Shown piece by piece: positions 36,003 to 46,762 of a DNA stretch of 64,000 nucleotides. Each line of letters opens with the position of its first letter. Position 1 is the first letter of the stretch. Origin of the DNA: Pseudomonadota bacterium (GTDB lineage: Bacteria > Pseudomonadota > Gammaproteobacteria > Burkholderiales > Rhodocyclaceae); assembly GCA_018241695.1 (NCBI GenBank), contig JAFEDH010000002.1:1-64000 (forward strand), read 5' to 3'. The position numbers and the translations under genes were made by a program. The notes below the pieces were generated by a model, which was not told the DNA's origin, made no database searches, and worked only from the letters and a program-made list of their open reading frames with translations.

Positions 36003-37883
36003 TTGAACAATCTTTTCAAAAATATCGCCATCTGGCTGGTGATCGGCATCGTGCTGATGACGGTGTTCAACCAGTTCAATACCCGTCAGGCCGCCCAGTC
36101 TTCGATGGACTACTCCCAGTTTCTCGATGAGGTGAAGCAGGGGCACATCACCAAGGTGGTGATTCAGGGTCGCACTCTCGACGCCACCACGCAGGAGGGC
36201 AAGCGCGTGGTGGTGTACGCGCCTTCCGACATCTGGATGGTTTCCGACCTGCTCAAGAATGATGTCAAGGTGATTGCCAAGCCGGAGGAGGAGCAGTCCT
36301 TCCTCATGAGCATTTTTGTGTCCTGGTTCCCCATGCTGCTGCTGATCGGCGTGTGGGTCTTCTTCATGCGCCAGATGCAGGGCGGGGGCCGCGGTGGAGC
36401 TTTCTCCTTCGGCAAGAGCCGGGCGCGGATGATGGACGAGAACAGCAATGTGGTGACCTTCGCCGATGTTGCCGGTTGTGATGAGGCCAAGGAGGATGTG
36501 TCCGAACTCGTTGATTTCCTCCGTGACCCCTCCAAGTTCCAGAAGCTGGGCGGTCGCATCCCCCGGGGCGTACTCATGGTGGGCAGCCCCGGTACCGGCA
36601 AGACCCTGCTTGCCAAGGCCATCGCCGGCGAGGCCAAGGTTCCCTTCTTCAGCATTTCCGGTTCCGACTTCGTCGAGATGTTCGTCGGTGTGGGGGCGGC
36701 ACGGGTGCGCGACATGTTCGAGCAGGCCAAGAAGGCCGCACCCTGCATTATTTTTATCGACGAGATCGATGCTGTCGGTCGTCAGCGTGGCGCCGGCCTT
36801 GGCGGCGGCAATGACGAGCGGGAACAGACCCTGAACCAGCTTCTGGTGGAAATGGACGGCTTCGAGGGAACGGCGGGTGTCATCGTGATTGCCGCTACCA
36901 ACCGTCCCGATGTGCTCGATCCGGCCCTGTTGCGTCCCGGGCGCTTCGATCGCCAGGTGGTGGTGCCCCTGCCCGATATCCGTGGCCGCGAGCAGATCCT
37001 CAAGGTGCATATGCGCAAGGTACCCGTAGCCCAGGATGTGGATGCCTCCGTACTGGCACGTGGTTGCCCCGGTTTCGCCGGTGCCGACCTGGCCAATCTG
37101 GTGAATGAGGCCGCCCTGTTTGCCGCCCGCGCCAACAAGCGTGTGGTGGACATGGATGACTTCGAACGCGCCAAGGACAAGATCATGATGGGCGCCGAGC
37201 GCCGCTCCATGGTGATGCCCGAGGAGGAACGCAGGAATACGGCCTATCACGAATCCGGACACGCGATCGTCGCCCGCCTGCTGCCCAAGACCGATCCGGT
37301 GCACAAGGTCACCATCATTCCCCGTGGCCGTGCGCTGGGGGTGACCATGCAACTGCCTACCGAGGATCGCTACAGCCAGGATCGCGACCGTTTGCTGAAC
37401 ACGATTGCGGTTCTCTTCGGCGGACGTATCGCCGAAGAGATTTTCATGCACCAGATGACTACGGGTGCTTCCAACGATTTTCAGCGTGCGACTGATCTGG
37501 CACGACGCATGGTGACCCAGTGGGGGATGTCCGATAACCTCGGGCCGATGGTGTATGGCGAAGAGGAAGGCGAAATTTTCCTTGGCCGTTCCATCACCAC
37601 CCATAAAAACGTGTCCGAGGCCACCATGCAGAAGGTGGATACGGAGATACGCATCATCATCGACGAGCAATACACTCTGGCACGCAAGCTGATCGAAGAC
37701 AATCGGGACAAGGTGGAGGCCATGACCGCGGCCCTGCTCGAATGGGAAACCATAGACGCCGAGCAGATCAACGACATCATGGAAGGCCGTCCGCCCCGTC
37801 CGCCCAAGCCCAGCAGCCAGCCCAACCCGCCGTCTGATGACAAGCCTGCTGGTTCCGCCCCGGCGGAGGCGGCGCCCGCCTGA
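36003..37883 (+). CDS. ftsH: ATP-dependent zinc metalloprotease FtsH
   Basis: A 626-residue membrane-anchored AAA+ protease that degrades misfolded membrane proteins and short-lived regulators. It has membrane segments near 5-23 and 101-121, Walker A GSPGTGKT at 194-201, Walker [12 protein letters not shown], and the zinc site HESGH at 416-420. The C-terminal tail is rich in Pro and Ala. The start is a TTG at 36003 preceded by GAGGA; the ATG a few bases earlier runs into a stop, so TTG is the only choice that yields the family's N-terminus ([12 protein letters not shown]). Confidence 0.98.
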   Translation: MNNLFKNIAIWLVIGIVLMTVFNQFNTRQAAQSSMDYSQFLDEVKQGHITKVVIQGRTLDATTQEGKRVVVYAPSDIWMVSDLLKNDVKVIAKPEEEQSFLMSIFVSWFPMLLLIGVWVFFMRQMQGGGRGGAFSFGKSRARMMDENSNVVTFADVAGCDEAKEDVSELVDFLRDPSKFQKLGGRIPRGVLMVGSPGTGKTLLAKAIAGEAKVPFFSISGSDFVEMFVGVGAARVRDMFEQAKKAAPCIIFIDEIDAVGRQRGAGLGGGNDEREQTLNQLLVEMDGFEGTAGVIVIAATNRPDVLDPALLRPGRFDRQVVVPLPDIRGREQILKVHMRKVPVAQDVDASVLARGCPGFAGADLANLVNEAALFAARANKRVVDMDDFERAKDKIMMGAERRSMVMPEEERRNTAYHESGHAIVARLLPKTDPVHKVTIIPRGRALGVTMQLPTEDRYSQDRDRLLNTIAVLFGGRIAEEIFMHQMTTGASNDFQRATDLARRMVTQWGMSDNLGPMVYGEEEGEIFLGRSITTHKNVSEATMQKVDTEIRIIIDEQYTLARKLIEDNRDKVEAMTAALLEWETIDAEQINDIMEGRPPRPPKPSSQPNPPSDDKPAGSAPAEAAPA

Positions 37884-37903
37884 TGCACCAGGGTCTTCCT
37901 TTG

Positions 37904-37925
37904 CGGGCCGCCTGAGGGCGGCCCG
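37904..37925 (+). other. Hairpin between ftsH and folP
   Basis: CGGGCCGCC / GGCGGCCCG forms a perfect nine-base stem around TGAG, between the ftsH stop and the folP start. There is no T-run, so it is not a classic terminator; it may stabilise or attenuate the message. Confidence 0.45.
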
Positions 37926-37938
37926 TGCATTTTCAGCC

Positions 37939-38769
37939 ATGGCTTCCGTGCTTCAATGCGGCCGCTACACGCTTGACCTGGAGCGGCCACGGATCATGGG
38001 AGTCGTCAATCTCACGGATGACTCCTTCTCCGGCGATGGTTGCGGTGACGATATCCAGGCGGCCATCGCGCATGGTTTGCGACTGGTGGCCGAGGGAGCC
38101 GACATTCTCGACATCGGTGCCGAATCCACCCGTCCTGGCTCGTCTGCGGTTGCGCCAGAACAGGAGCTTGGGCGTGTTCTGCCTGTGCTTGAAGGGCTGA
38201 TGGATTGCGGGGTGCCACTTTCCGTGGACACGACCAAGCCCGTGGTGATGTCTGCCGCACTGCAAGCCGGCGCCGACATGATCAACGATGTTGGCGCCCT
38301 GTGCCTGCCTGGCGCCCTGGAAGTCGTCGCCACCAGCCACGCCGCAGTGTGCATGATGCATATGCAGGGGGAACCCGAAACCATGCAGGATGCACCTGCC
38401 TATCACGATGTGGTGGGCGAAGTCACTGATTTCCTTGCGGCACGGGTGAGGGCCGCGGCGGCTGCGGGAATTCCATCCGGCCGTATCGTGATTGATCCGG
38501 GTTTTGGTTTTGGCAAGACATTGGCACACAATCTGAAGCTGCTGCACCATCTCGATGAATTGAGGAGAGCGGGCGCACCGTTGCTGGTCGGTCTTTCGCG
38601 TAAATCGATGCTGGGCCGGCTGACCGGCCGATCAGCCGGAGATCGGGTCCATGCCAGCGTCGTGGCCGCTTTGCTGGCGGCGCAACGGGGCGCTCGTATC
38701 CTGCGGGTCCATGATGTGGCCGCCACGCGGGATACGCTGGCGGTTTTGAATGCGGTGGAGGAAGCATGA
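37939..38769 (+). CDS. folP: Dihydropteroate synthase
   Basis: A 276-residue TIM-barrel enzyme that joins p-aminobenzoate to the pterin in folate synthesis, the sulfonamide target. Blocks are [15 protein letters not shown] (usually NVTPDSFSDGG), [20 protein letters not shown] and [10 protein letters not shown]. The change of the usual Pro to Asp in the first block is small. ATG 37939 opens the homology. glmM overlaps its end by four bases. Confidence 0.97.
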   Translation: MASVLQCGRYTLDLERPRIMGVVNLTDDSFSGDGCGDDIQAAIAHGLRLVAEGADILDIGAESTRPGSSAVAPEQELGRVLPVLEGLMDCGVPLSVDTTKPVVMSAALQAGADMINDVGALCLPGALEVVATSHAAVCMMHMQGEPETMQDAPAYHDVVGEVTDFLAARVRAAAAAGIPSGRIVIDPGFGFGKTLAHNLKLLHHLDELRRAGAPLLVGLSRKSMLGRLTGRSAGDRVHASVVAALLAAQRGARILRVHDVAATRDTLAVLNAVEEA

Positions 38770-40127
38770 GTCGCAAGTATTTTGGTACCGATGGTGTACG
38801 AGGGAAGGTTGGTCAGTCGCCGATCACGCCTGAATTCATTTTGCGTCTGGGCTATGCGGCCGGTACCACCCTGGTCGCGCGCGAAGACCTGCCTGCCGGT
38901 GAGCGCCCCGCGGTTCTGATCGGCAAGGACACGCGTATCTCCGGCTACATGCTGGAAGCCGCTCTGGAGGCGGGCTTTGCCGCAGCGGGAGTGGATGTTT
39001 GCCTGGTCGGCCCGATGCCGACACCGGCGGTGGCTTATCTGACGCGAGCCCTGCGTTTGCAGGCCGGGGTCGTGATTTCCGCATCCCATAACCCCTTTCA
39101 CGATAACGGAATCAAGTTTTTCTCGGCCCAGGGTACCAAGCTGCCGGATGCGGTGGAGTCCGAGATCGAAGCCCGTCTCGAACAACCCATGGACTGTCAT
39201 GTATCGGCGCAACTGGGCAAGGCGCGTCGTATCGATGATGCCGCGGGGCGTTACATCGAGTTTTGCAAGAGCACTTTCCCCAACGAGCTGGACCTGCGCG
39301 GCCTGCGGATTGCGGTGGACTGCGCCCATGGTGCGGCCTATCACATCGCTCCGGCGGTGTTTCATGAACTGGGTGCCGAGATTTTTCCGGTCGGTGTGTT
39401 GCCTGACGGCCTCAATATCAATGATGGCGTGGGGGCGACGGTACCGGCTTCCCTGAGCCGTGCCGTGTTGGAAGGGCGTGCCGATCTGGGGATATCCCTG
39501 GATGGAGATGGCGACCGTTTGATCATGGCCGATGCGGGCGGGCGAATCTACGACGGTGACCAGCTGCTCTATGCCATCGCCCGCCACCGTGCTGCCCAGG
39601 GCCTGATGGGATCGGATGCCGGAGTCGTCGGAACCTTGATGAGCAACCTTGGCTTCGAGCATGCCCTGGGGCGATTGAACATCGATTTTGCCCGTGCCAA
39701 GGTGGGGGATCGCTATGTGCTGGAAACCCTGCAACAGAAGGGATGGCTGCTCGGTGGCGAGAATTCGGGCCACATTATCTGTCTTGACAAGCACAGCACG
39801 GGGGATGGCATTGTCTCCGCACTGCAGGTCCTTGCGGCTTTGCGTGCCCGCGGCGAGACACTGGAGCAGGCCTGCGCCGACCTGTCCATGTATCCGCAGA
39901 TACTGATCAACGTGCGACTGCCCGCCGGTTTCGACTGGACCGCCGATCCGGGCATCGTTGCCGCACATGCGGCGGCGGAGCGGCAGCTCGATGGCCGTGG
40001 CCGGGTGTTGCTGCGACCTTCGGGTACCGAACCCCTGCTGCGGGTGATGGTGGAAGGGGACGACGGGGTACTGGTGGCGGCACAGGCCGAGGCCATTGCG
40101 GCCGTGGTACGTCAGGCCACGGGATAG
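38766..40127 (+). CDS. glmM: Phosphoglucosamine mutase
   Basis: A 453-residue enzyme that turns glucosamine-6-phosphate into glucosamine-1-phosphate for peptidoglycan and lipopolysaccharide. It starts with YFGTDGVRG, the phosphoserine is Ser107 in ISASHNPF, the magnesium loop is DGDGDR, and the sugar-binding region GGENSGHII is intact. The length is normal. It overlaps folP (ATGA), so ftsH-folP-glmM form an operon. Confidence 0.98.
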   Translation: MSRKYFGTDGVRGKVGQSPITPEFILRLGYAAGTTLVAREDLPAGERPAVLIGKDTRISGYMLEAALEAGFAAAGVDVCLVGPMPTPAVAYLTRALRLQAGVVISASHNPFHDNGIKFFSAQGTKLPDAVESEIEARLEQPMDCHVSAQLGKARRIDDAAGRYIEFCKSTFPNELDLRGLRIAVDCAHGAAYHIAPAVFHELGAEIFPVGVLPDGLNINDGVGATVPASLSRAVLEGRADLGISLDGDGDRLIMADAGGRIYDGDQLLYAIARHRAAQGLMGSDAGVVGTLMSNLGFEHALGRLNIDFARAKVGDRYVLETLQQKGWLLGGENSGHIICLDKHSTGDGIVSALQVLAALRARGETLEQACADLSMYPQILINVRLPAGFDWTADPGIVAAHAAAERQLDGRGRVLLRPSGTEPLLRVMVEGDDGVLVAAQAEAIAAVVRQATG

Positions 40128-40164
40128 CAGGGTTTTCCGCAGCGCGGTACATTCCCGTTGTGTT

Positions 40165-40746
40165 TCAGCCAGCCTTGCCCAGAGTTCTTTCAATGCGGCG
40201 GTCCGGCACCAGCCATATCAGCGCGACAACGACGTACAGGGCTCCCGAGATCCAGACGCTGACGAAGGCCAGGGGAATCGCCGACAGGTAGAACAATGGG
40301 GAAATCCTGCCTTTCACATCACGGCCTAGCGCGCGGGCCAGATGGGAATCGCTTTCTTCCAGACGTAGCAGAGCCTTGGTGAGGATGAAGTAGGCACAGG
40401 CCGCCGCCAGCAGGACAACCCCGTAGAGCGCCATGGGCAGGGGGGCGAAATGGTTTTCACCCACCCAGGCGGTGACAAAGGGAAACAGGGACAGCCAGAA
40501 CAACAGATGCAGGTTTGCCCAGAGCACCGGGCCGTCCACCTTGTGCACCGCCTGCAGAAGATGATGATGGTTGTTCCAGTAGATGCCGACGTAGATGAAG
40601 CTCAGCACATAGCTGAGAAAAATCGGCCAGAGGGTATGGAGCGCGGAAAATTCCGGCGCCAGAGGGACTTTCAGTTCCAGAACCATGATGGTGATGATGA
40701 TGGCGATCACGCCGTCGCTGAAGGCTTCCAGTCTTCCTTTGTTCAT
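40165..40746 (-). CDS. TMEM175-family (DUF1211) potassium channel-like protein
   Basis: A 193-residue membrane protein with about six segments. The first helix carries the family mark R-x-x-x-F-S-D (RLEAFSDGV), followed by IYWNNHHHLL, typical of bacterial TMEM175 channels, which form potassium-selective tetramers. It is convergent with glmM, 37 bases apart, and probably monocistronic. Cation channel activity is inferred from the family. Confidence 0.9.
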   Translation of the reverse strand: MNKGRLEAFSDGVIAIIITIMVLELKVPLAPEFSALHTLWPIFLSYVLSFIYVGIYWNNHHHLLQAVHKVDGPVLWANLHLLFWLSLFPFVTAWVGENHFAPLPMALYGVVLLAAACAYFILTKALLRLEESDSHLARALGRDVKGRISPLFYLSAIPLAFVSVWISGALYVVVALIWLVPDRRIERTLGKAG

Positions 40747-40869
40747 GGCCTGAATCCTGTCGATGAAGATGGCTCCATCCTACCGGTATCGGGCCATGAG
40801 GGGCAGCAGCGATGCGTGCCAAATCCGGCGGGATTCGAGTAAGGTGCCCGCTTTGGTGGAGGAAAACCA

Positions 40870-41835
40870 ATGTTGATCAATTGCGTCGTCTATCAGGATG
40901 GCCACAAGCTGCGGGATATCCCGGTGGCGGATATCAGCGAGTATGTGAACCGGGGCGACTGTTTCATCTGGGTGGCGATGAAAGATGCCAGCCATGAAGA
41001 GCTGGATGAAATGCAGGCCGAGTTCGGGCTGCACGACCTGGCCGTGGAGGATGCCCGCAATGGGCATCAGCGTCCCAAGCTGGAAGAGTATGGGGATGTG
41101 CTGTTCACCGTGCTGAAACTGGTGGAAGTCCGCGATGGCGAGCTTCAGCTGGGGGAGGTGGACATCTTTGTCGGCGGCAATTTCGTGCTCTCGGTTCGTA
41201 ACCAGAGCGCCCAGGATTTTCTCGGTGTACGTGATCGTTGCGAACGGGAGCCCGATCTGTTGCGCCATGGCGCGGGATTTGTGCTCTACGCACTGATGGA
41301 TGCGGTAGTGGATCGATATTTCCCCCTGATTGAGGCTTTCGAGATGGAACTCGAACGGATCGAGGAGATGATCTTCACCAAGGGGAATGCCCGGGTCAAT
41401 ATCCAGCAGCTCTATGGGCTGAAGCACCGCGTCATGGTGCTCAAGCATGCGGTTTCACCTCTTCTGGAGGTGGTTGGAAAGCTGTACGGTAGCCGTGCGC
41501 CCGATGTCTGTATCAATAGCCGGGAATATTTTCGTGATGTGGCGGATCATCTCCATCGAATTGATGCCTCGATCGATACCATGCGTGACACGATCACCAC
41601 GGCGATCCAGGTCAATTTGTCCATGGTCACCATCGAGGAGAGCGAGGTCACCAAGCGCCTCGCGGCCTGGGCCGGAATTTTTGCCGTGGCCACCGCCTTT
41701 GCCGGAATATGGGGCATGAATTTCGAGCACATGCCCGAGCTTAAATGGGCATGGGGCTATCCCTCCGCCCTGGGACTGATCGCCATCATCTGCAGCGTGC
41801 TGTACTACCGCTTCAGACGGGCAGGATGGCTGTAG
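40870..41835 (+). CDS. corA: Magnesium/cobalt transport protein CorA
   Basis: A 321-residue pentameric channel for Mg2+ (and Co2+). A soluble N-terminal domain is followed by two membrane helices at the C-terminus, with the selectivity loop GMNFEHMPEL between them. The length is normal. A GGAGGAAA ribosome site precedes ATG 40870. It is convergent with the CDGSH gene, and the MgtA-type pump lies 0.4 kb beyond, so two Mg2+ uptake systems sit together. Confidence 0.96.
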   Translation: MLINCVVYQDGHKLRDIPVADISEYVNRGDCFIWVAMKDASHEELDEMQAEFGLHDLAVEDARNGHQRPKLEEYGDVLFTVLKLVEVRDGELQLGEVDIFVGGNFVLSVRNQSAQDFLGVRDRCEREPDLLRHGAGFVLYALMDAVVDRYFPLIEAFEMELERIEEMIFTKGNARVNIQQLYGLKHRVMVLKHAVSPLLEVVGKLYGSRAPDVCINSREYFRDVADHLHRIDASIDTMRDTITTAIQVNLSMVTIEESEVTKRLAAWAGIFAVATAFAGIWGMNFEHMPELKWAWGYPSALGLIAIICSVLYYRFRRAGWL

Positions 41836-41862
41836 CGGCGCCTTGCTCCAGAACAGTACGGT

Positions 41863-42105
41863 TTACAGTTTCTTGTGGCTGCCATCACACAGTGGCGGTT
41901 TGGCCGTGTGCTTGCAACCACAGAAATAGACCGTATCGGAGACGGTGGCCTCGTATTGCATTGGCGTGAAGGGCGTGCCTTTGTGGGAGCCATCGCAGAA
42001 GGGTTGCGTCTTGCTGCGCCCGCATGCGCACCACCAGTAGGTCTTGCCGGCTTCCACAGCAACCGCATAGGGGCCTTTCTGGGCAATGACGGGGGATTCG
42101 CTCAT
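41863..42105 (-). CDS. Dual CDGSH iron-sulfur domain protein
   Basis: An 80-residue protein with two CDGSH motifs. The first has C26, C28, C37 and H41 ([18 protein letters not shown]), the second C62, C64, C73 and H77 ([18 protein letters not shown]). Each should hold a redox-active [2Fe-2S] cluster with three-Cys-one-His ligation, as in mitoNEET and mitochondrial inner NEET proteins. No membrane anchor, so it is cytosolic. It lies between corA and mgtA, with 108 bases to the end of mgtA. Role unknown; iron-sulfur transfer or redox sensing is possible. Confidence 0.93.
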   Translation of the reverse strand: MSESPVIAQKGPYAVAVEAGKTYWWCACGRSKTQPFCDGSHKGTPFTPMQYEATVSDTVYFCGCKHTAKPPLCDGSHKKL

Positions 42106-42213
42106 GGCATTCTCCTCGGTTCGATGTCAGGGGGATCAAGATTCAGTGCCCAGTATAGGCACTGAATAACGGGTTCGCTGGCAGGATGGAAAGCCGGTCA
42201 CGCATCGTTGCTG

Positions 42214-44979
42214 TCACTGCCAGCCAAAATGGCGGGTGTAGAAGGTTTTCATGGCCTGGGTGAGCGCCATGTAACAAAACAGAATCGCCACCAGGATGGG
42301 GAAGTAGGTCCAGGGGAGTGGCTGGAGTTTGAAGTAGTGGGCGATCGGGCCCATGGGGATGAAAATTCCGATCGCCATGATGACGCCGGTTGCCAGCAGC
42401 AACAGGGTACCCGGGCGGCTCTGGAGAAAAGGAATCTTGCGGGTGCGGATCATGTGCACCACCAGGGTCTGTGTCATCAATCCCTCGACGAACCAGCCGG
42501 ACTGGAACAGGGTCTGTTGTGCCGGGGTGTTCGCCCCGAAGACGAACCACATGACGAGAAAGGTGGTGACGTCGAAAACCGAGCTGACCGGGCCGAAAAA
42601 GATCATGAAACGGCCAATATCGACGGGATTCCAGCGCTGGGGATCCTTGACCAGTTCCTCATCGACATTGTCGAAGGGAATGGCTACCTGGGAAAAGTCG
42701 TAGAGCAGGTTCTGCACCAGCAGGTGCATGGGCAGCATGGGCAGGAAGGGAATGAATGCGCTCGCGATCAGTACGGAGAAGACATTGCCGAAATTCGAGC
42801 TGGCGGTCATCTTGATGTACTTGAGCATGTTGGCGAAGGTCTTGCGGCCTTCGATCACGCCTTCTTCCAGCACCATCAGGCTTTTTTCCAGCAGGATGAT
42901 GTCGGCGGCTTCCTTGGCGATGTCCACCGCGGTGTCGACGGAAATGCCGATATCCGCGGTACGCAGCGCGGGCGCGTCGTTGATGCCATCGCCCATGAAG
43001 CCGACGACATGGCCATTCTGCTTGAGCAGGCGCACGATCCGGTCCTTGTGGGCCGGGGTGAGCTTGGCGAAAATGTCGTGGTTTTCCACCGCAGCGGCGA
43101 GCGTTGCGTCATCCATGCGCTCCACGTCCGATCCGAGCAGCACCGTATTGGCCGCCAGTCCTACTTCACGGCAGATCTTGGCAGTCACCAGTTCGTTGTC
43201 GCCGGTGAGAACCTTGACTTTCACGCCATGGGCAGCCAGGGCCTGCAGGGCAGGTTCGGTGGATTCCTTGGGCGGATCGAGGAAGGCCACATAGCCGATC
43301 AGGGTCAATGCGGATTCGTCGGTGACACTGTAGGTTTCCTGGGTGGGGGGCAGCTCCCTGGAGGCAACGGCCACCACGCGCAGTCCGTCTTCGTTGAGAT
43401 CGGCTGTGACCGCGCGGAATCGCGCCAGGAGCTCGTCCGTCAGCAGCTCGTCGGTATCGCCATGACGGACCCGGGTGCAGACGGACAGGATCTCTTCGAC
43501 CGCACCCTTGGTAATGAGGAGATGCTGTTCCTCATGCTCCGCCACCACCACGGACATCCGTCGGCGCTGGAAATCGAAGGGGATTTCGTCCACCTTGCGG
43601 TAGTTCGCCGCAGGGTCCAGTTCCATGTGCACCTCGGTGTGCTCGAGGACAGCCACATCCAGCAGATTCTTGAGGCCGGTCTGGTAATAACTGTTGAGAT
43701 AGGCCATCGCGAGAACATCGTCGGAATCCTCCCCCCAGACATCGGTGTGACGGGCGAGGAAGATCTTGTCCTGGGTCAGGGTGCCGGTTTTGTCGGTACA
43801 CAGCACATCCATGGCGCCAAAATTCTGGATGGCATCGAGGCGCTTCACGATCACTTTCTGCCGCGAGAGGATGACCGCTCCTTTGGCCAGGGTGGAGGTC
43901 ACGATCATCGGCAGCATTTCCGGCGTCAGGCCGACCGCGACCGACATGGCGAAGAGGAAGGCTTCGGTCCAGTCGCCCTTGGTGAAGCCGTTGATGAACA
44001 GTACCAGGGGTGACATCACCACCATGAAACGGATCAGCAGCCAGGCCACCTTGTTCACGCCGGCCTGGAACTGGGTCGGCGTCCGGTCGGTTGCGGTGAC
44101 CCGCTGGGCCAGGGCGCCGAAATAGGTGCGGCTCCCCGTGGTGATCAGCACCGCCGAGGCGGAGCCCGAGACCACGTTGGTGCCCATGAAGACGATGTTG
44201 CCAAGCTCCAGCGGATTGGCGGTATCGAGGCTGTCCTGGGAGGCGAATTTCTCGACCGGGAGGGATTCGCCGGTCATCGCGGCCTGGCTGACAAACAGAT
44301 CCTTGGCGGAAAGGACGCGGCAATCCCCCGGGATCATGTCACCGGCGGAAAGCAGGATCACATCTCCGGGCACCAGATCGGCAATCGGGATTTCCTCCTT
44401 GTGGGACGGCTTGGGATGCAGCTGCACCTCGAAATAGAGACGTGCTTCATTCGCGGCTTCCTCTGCCGGATCGCGCCGCAGGACCGTGGCGGTATTGCTG
44501 ACCATGGCCTTGAGCTTGTCGGCGGCGATATTGGATTTGCGTTCCTGCCAGAAGCGGATGGCGACCGAGAGCACCACCATCGAGCCGATGACGATGGTCG
44601 CCTTCATATCTTCGGTCAGATACGAAATGGCGGCCAGCAGCGTGAGCAGCAGATCGAAAGGAGTCTTGTAGCAATGCCAGAGGTGCATCCACCAGGAGGG
44701 CGGTTTTTCCTGCTCCACTTCGTTGGGGCCGACCCGCTCCCGCACCCGTTCCGCCTGTATTGCGGAGAGGCCGCCCGGATGGCTGTCGAGTTCTTCCAGC
44801 AGCGCACCGGCTTCGTTTTTTGCCGCGGCGATCAGGAGTTGGGCGGTACCGGGGGGGATGCCGCGATCAATCCTGGTGTCGGCAAGGCTTTCGAGCAGGA
44901 GCAGGCGGCGGAAATGGCGGCCGATCCCCCGGGTTTGTACAAAACTGGCGAAGAGCTCTTTGACCAGATTGAGATTCAC
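42214..44979 (-). CDS. mgtA: Magnesium-translocating P-type ATPase (MgtA/MgtB type)
   Basis: A 921-residue P3B ATPase that pumps Mg2+ inward. The phosphorylation site is in DKTGTLTQDKI, the hinge is GDGINDAPALRTADIG, the TGES loop is MTGESLPVEKF, and the C-terminal segments hold NFGNVFSVLIASAF and LLYDFSQVAIPFDNVD, diagnostic of this group. The start is a GTG at 44979 with AGGAG six bases upstream; the overlapping ATG hits a stop at once. No magnesium riboswitch was recognised in the 66 bases before it. Confidence 0.96.
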   Translation of the reverse strand: MNLNLVKELFASFVQTRGIGRHFRRLLLLESLADTRIDRGIPPGTAQLLIAAAKNEAGALLEELDSHPGGLSAIQAERVRERVGPNEVEQEKPPSWWMHLWHCYKTPFDLLLTLLAAISYLTEDMKATIVIGSMVVLSVAIRFWQERKSNIAADKLKAMVSNTATVLRRDPAEEAANEARLYFEVQLHPKPSHKEEIPIADLVPGDVILLSAGDMIPGDCRVLSAKDLFVSQAAMTGESLPVEKFASQDSLDTANPLELGNIVFMGTNVVSGSASAVLITTGSRTYFGALAQRVTATDRTPTQFQAGVNKVAWLLIRFMVVMSPLVLFINGFTKGDWTEAFLFAMSVAVGLTPEMLPMIVTSTLAKGAVILSRQKVIVKRLDAIQNFGAMDVLCTDKTGTLTQDKIFLARHTDVWGEDSDDVLAMAYLNSYYQTGLKNLLDVAVLEHTEVHMELDPAANYRKVDEIPFDFQRRRMSVVVAEHEEQHLLITKGAVEEILSVCTRVRHGDTDELLTDELLARFRAVTADLNEDGLRVVAVASRELPPTQETYSVTDESALTLIGYVAFLDPPKESTEPALQALAAHGVKVKVLTGDNELVTAKICREVGLAANTVLLGSDVERMDDATLAAAVENHDIFAKLTPAHKDRIVRLLKQNGHVVGFMGDGINDAPALRTADIGISVDTAVDIAKEAADIILLEKSLMVLEEGVIEGRKTFANMLKYIKMTASSNFGNVFSVLIASAFIPFLPMLPMHLLVQNLLYDFSQVAIPFDNVDEELVKDPQRWNPVDIGRFMIFFGPVSSVFDVTTFLVMWFVFGANTPAQQTLFQSGWFVEGLMTQTLVVHMIRTRKIPFLQSRPGTLLLLATGVIMAIGIFIPMGPIAHYFKLQPLPWTYFPILVAILFCYMALTQAMKTFYTRHFGWQ

Positions 44980-45045
44980 ATTTTTCTCCTTGCGGTGCTG
45001 CTGGTGCTTTCGAGCGGCGAGCGGGCGGATTGTTCTCTGGACAAA

Positions 45046-46437
45046 TCAGAAATCGAGGTGGGCGCGCAGCCCATATACAGTCACAGGGCCCCGGTCGCGG
45101 TTGTAGGCCGGGTTATCGATGTATTGCAAGTCCGCGGTGAGATGAAACTCCGGTGTGACTGCCCAGGCGTAATAGCCCTCGAATATTTTTTCCTTGCCGT
45201 AATTCAGGCGGCCATCACCGATGAGGATGCCCATGCCTCCCTGTTCGAAGTAGCGCCGGGCGTCGGAGGAAAGACCATTGACTGCAATGGCGATACCCGC
45301 CGTGTCGCCGGCATGCCCCCATGCCTGGCCAGCAAGGGAAAGGCCGGCAGACAGAGAGCGGTTGATCTCGGTGAAATCGAAGGCTTCCTTGCTGCCATCG
45401 TTCCAGCTGGTGCGGGCGAAGAATCCGAGGTTGGGTGCCAGTGCCTGTTCCAGATTGAAGGCGATTCCGGGCCGCGACTGCATGCGCCGGACGCGGCCGG
45501 TATCGGGCGCTGTCCCGTTGCCCTGAATTTGCAGCAGCGCATCTGTATAACGGCCCATGTTGCCGCGGTTGATGAACCCCAGCACCTTGAACTTGCCGGC
45601 CCGGTTTCCCCACTGATGCCGTTCTTCAAATTCCGTCACCACGCCGTACTGGCGGAAACCGGAATCCAGGCGTTCGCCGTTGGGTTCGCTGGAAAGGGTG
45701 AAGAGTCCGCCACGCAGGGTCCACCAGGACTGGGTCCATTCGATTGCGATACCTTTGCTGAAACCCCAGGAGTCGGCGGCGTAATCGAAGGCGCCGGCTT
45801 CGATGATAGACCAGTTCATGAAGTCGCCGCGCGGGTCGTGGGCGTAGATATTGGTATCGAATATGTCCGGAATGGAAAGTTTGCCGAGCGTCAGCACGAT
45901 ATGGTCAGTGCTGCGGGTGCCGGCAAGCTGGTTCGGCCCGGAGCCAATGACCTCCTGCGCGCCTCCGAGATCGATGGTCTGGCGAAAAAATGCGCGGGGC
46001 AGGCGCAGGTAGGGATGGTGAGCGCCGACCTTGTAGGCATTGGCACTGGGGAAGCCGGCAATACCCTGGGTGTTGCTCAGGCCGAAGCCCTCGTCGATTT
46101 CCGGATTGAGATACAGCTCTCCGCCACGCCAGAGCCTGGCGCCGACAAAAAGGGTGAAATCGTTGGTGGAGTCGAGCCGGGCCCCGCCATCCAGGCTGTT
46201 TGCGCCTTGATAGGGAGATTTGAAGGCGCCGTGCGCCTGGGAGACATGGGTGATCTGGCCATACAGATTCCATGCTTCGTTGCCCGAACTGTCAGGGCTG
46301 GCTATCGCCATGGGAGCCAGCCCGATGAGCCCGGCACACAGGCAGGCACGGATACGGGACAAAGCCGACCCGGCGCCCGGATGAAAGGACCGCCGTGGAA
46401 CCTGGCGGGGAAAATCTTGAATTTGCAGGAAACGCAT
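45046..46437 (-). CDS. OprB-type carbohydrate-selective porin
   Basis: A 463-residue outer-membrane beta-barrel of the OprB family. It has an N-terminal signal peptide with a long basic n-region and a cleavage near AIAS-PD, then NLYGQITHVSQAHGAFKSPY, the usual start of OprB, and repeated beta hairpins rich in Tyr, Trp and Gly, ending in VYGLRAHLDF with a terminal Phe. AGGAGGG precedes ATG 46437. It lies just upstream of mgtA on the same strand, with 66 bases between. OprB members take up sugars, but those of other bacteria have varied roles. Confidence 0.88.
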   Translation of the reverse strand: MRFLQIQDFPRQVPRRSFHPGAGSALSRIRACLCAGLIGLAPMAIASPDSSGNEAWNLYGQITHVSQAHGAFKSPYQGANSLDGGARLDSTNDFTLFVGARLWRGGELYLNPEIDEGFGLSNTQGIAGFPSANAYKVGAHHPYLRLPRAFFRQTIDLGGAQEVIGSGPNQLAGTRSTDHIVLTLGKLSIPDIFDTNIYAHDPRGDFMNWSIIEAGAFDYAADSWGFSKGIAIEWTQSWWTLRGGLFTLSSEPNGERLDSGFRQYGVVTEFEERHQWGNRAGKFKVLGFINRGNMGRYTDALLQIQGNGTAPDTGRVRRMQSRPGIAFNLEQALAPNLGFFARTSWNDGSKEAFDFTEINRSLSAGLSLAGQAWGHAGDTAGIAIAVNGLSSDARRYFEQGGMGILIGDGRLNYGKEKIFEGYYAWAVTPEFHLTADLQYIDNPAYNRDRGPVTVYGLRAHLDF

Positions 46438-46762
46438 ACACCCTCCTGCCGGTGGTGCGATATCACCGGCCAAGCCGGCCACGTGGGGCCGGGTTCAACA
46501 TGTAGAGGGGAAGTAGTCGGCACCCCGGAATCGGAGCGCATGGCCACTACCCGCCGAAAAAGCGGCAAGGTAGCAGCAGGATGTGACGCTGCGGTTACCT
46601 CGCCAGTGTGATGCAGGATCGACTACTGGGGCTGTCCACGAGGAACCTCCGGAAAAGAGAAGGCGCGACTGTATATCCGTGCCGCCGTGATTGCAACAAT
46701 TTTATGAGATGGTGTTCTGTGGCGGCGGTGTCCCGGATGTCTGCGACCGATGCGATTGGGCT
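46438..46762. promoter_or_regulatory. Upstream region of the porin gene
   Basis: 325 bases between two minus-strand genes without a convincing gene. On the minus strand TTGTTG (46699-46694) and TATACA (46675-46670) are 18 bases apart and could be the porin promoter, giving a leader of ~230 bases. A GGAGG followed by GTG opens a 14-codon frame inside this leader; it may be chance. Confidence 0.35.

Noticed and set aside
35775..37940. Long minus-strand open frame opposite ftsH
   Set aside because: Mirror of ftsH codons, as above.
44980..45045. Magnesium riboswitch or leader before mgtA
   Set aside because: Only 66 bases to the porin gene, with no conserved M-box features recognised.
42208..46611. 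Two long plus-strand open frames opposite mgtA and the porin gene
   Set aside because: Composition follows the sense genes; no ribosome sites and no recognisable domain.
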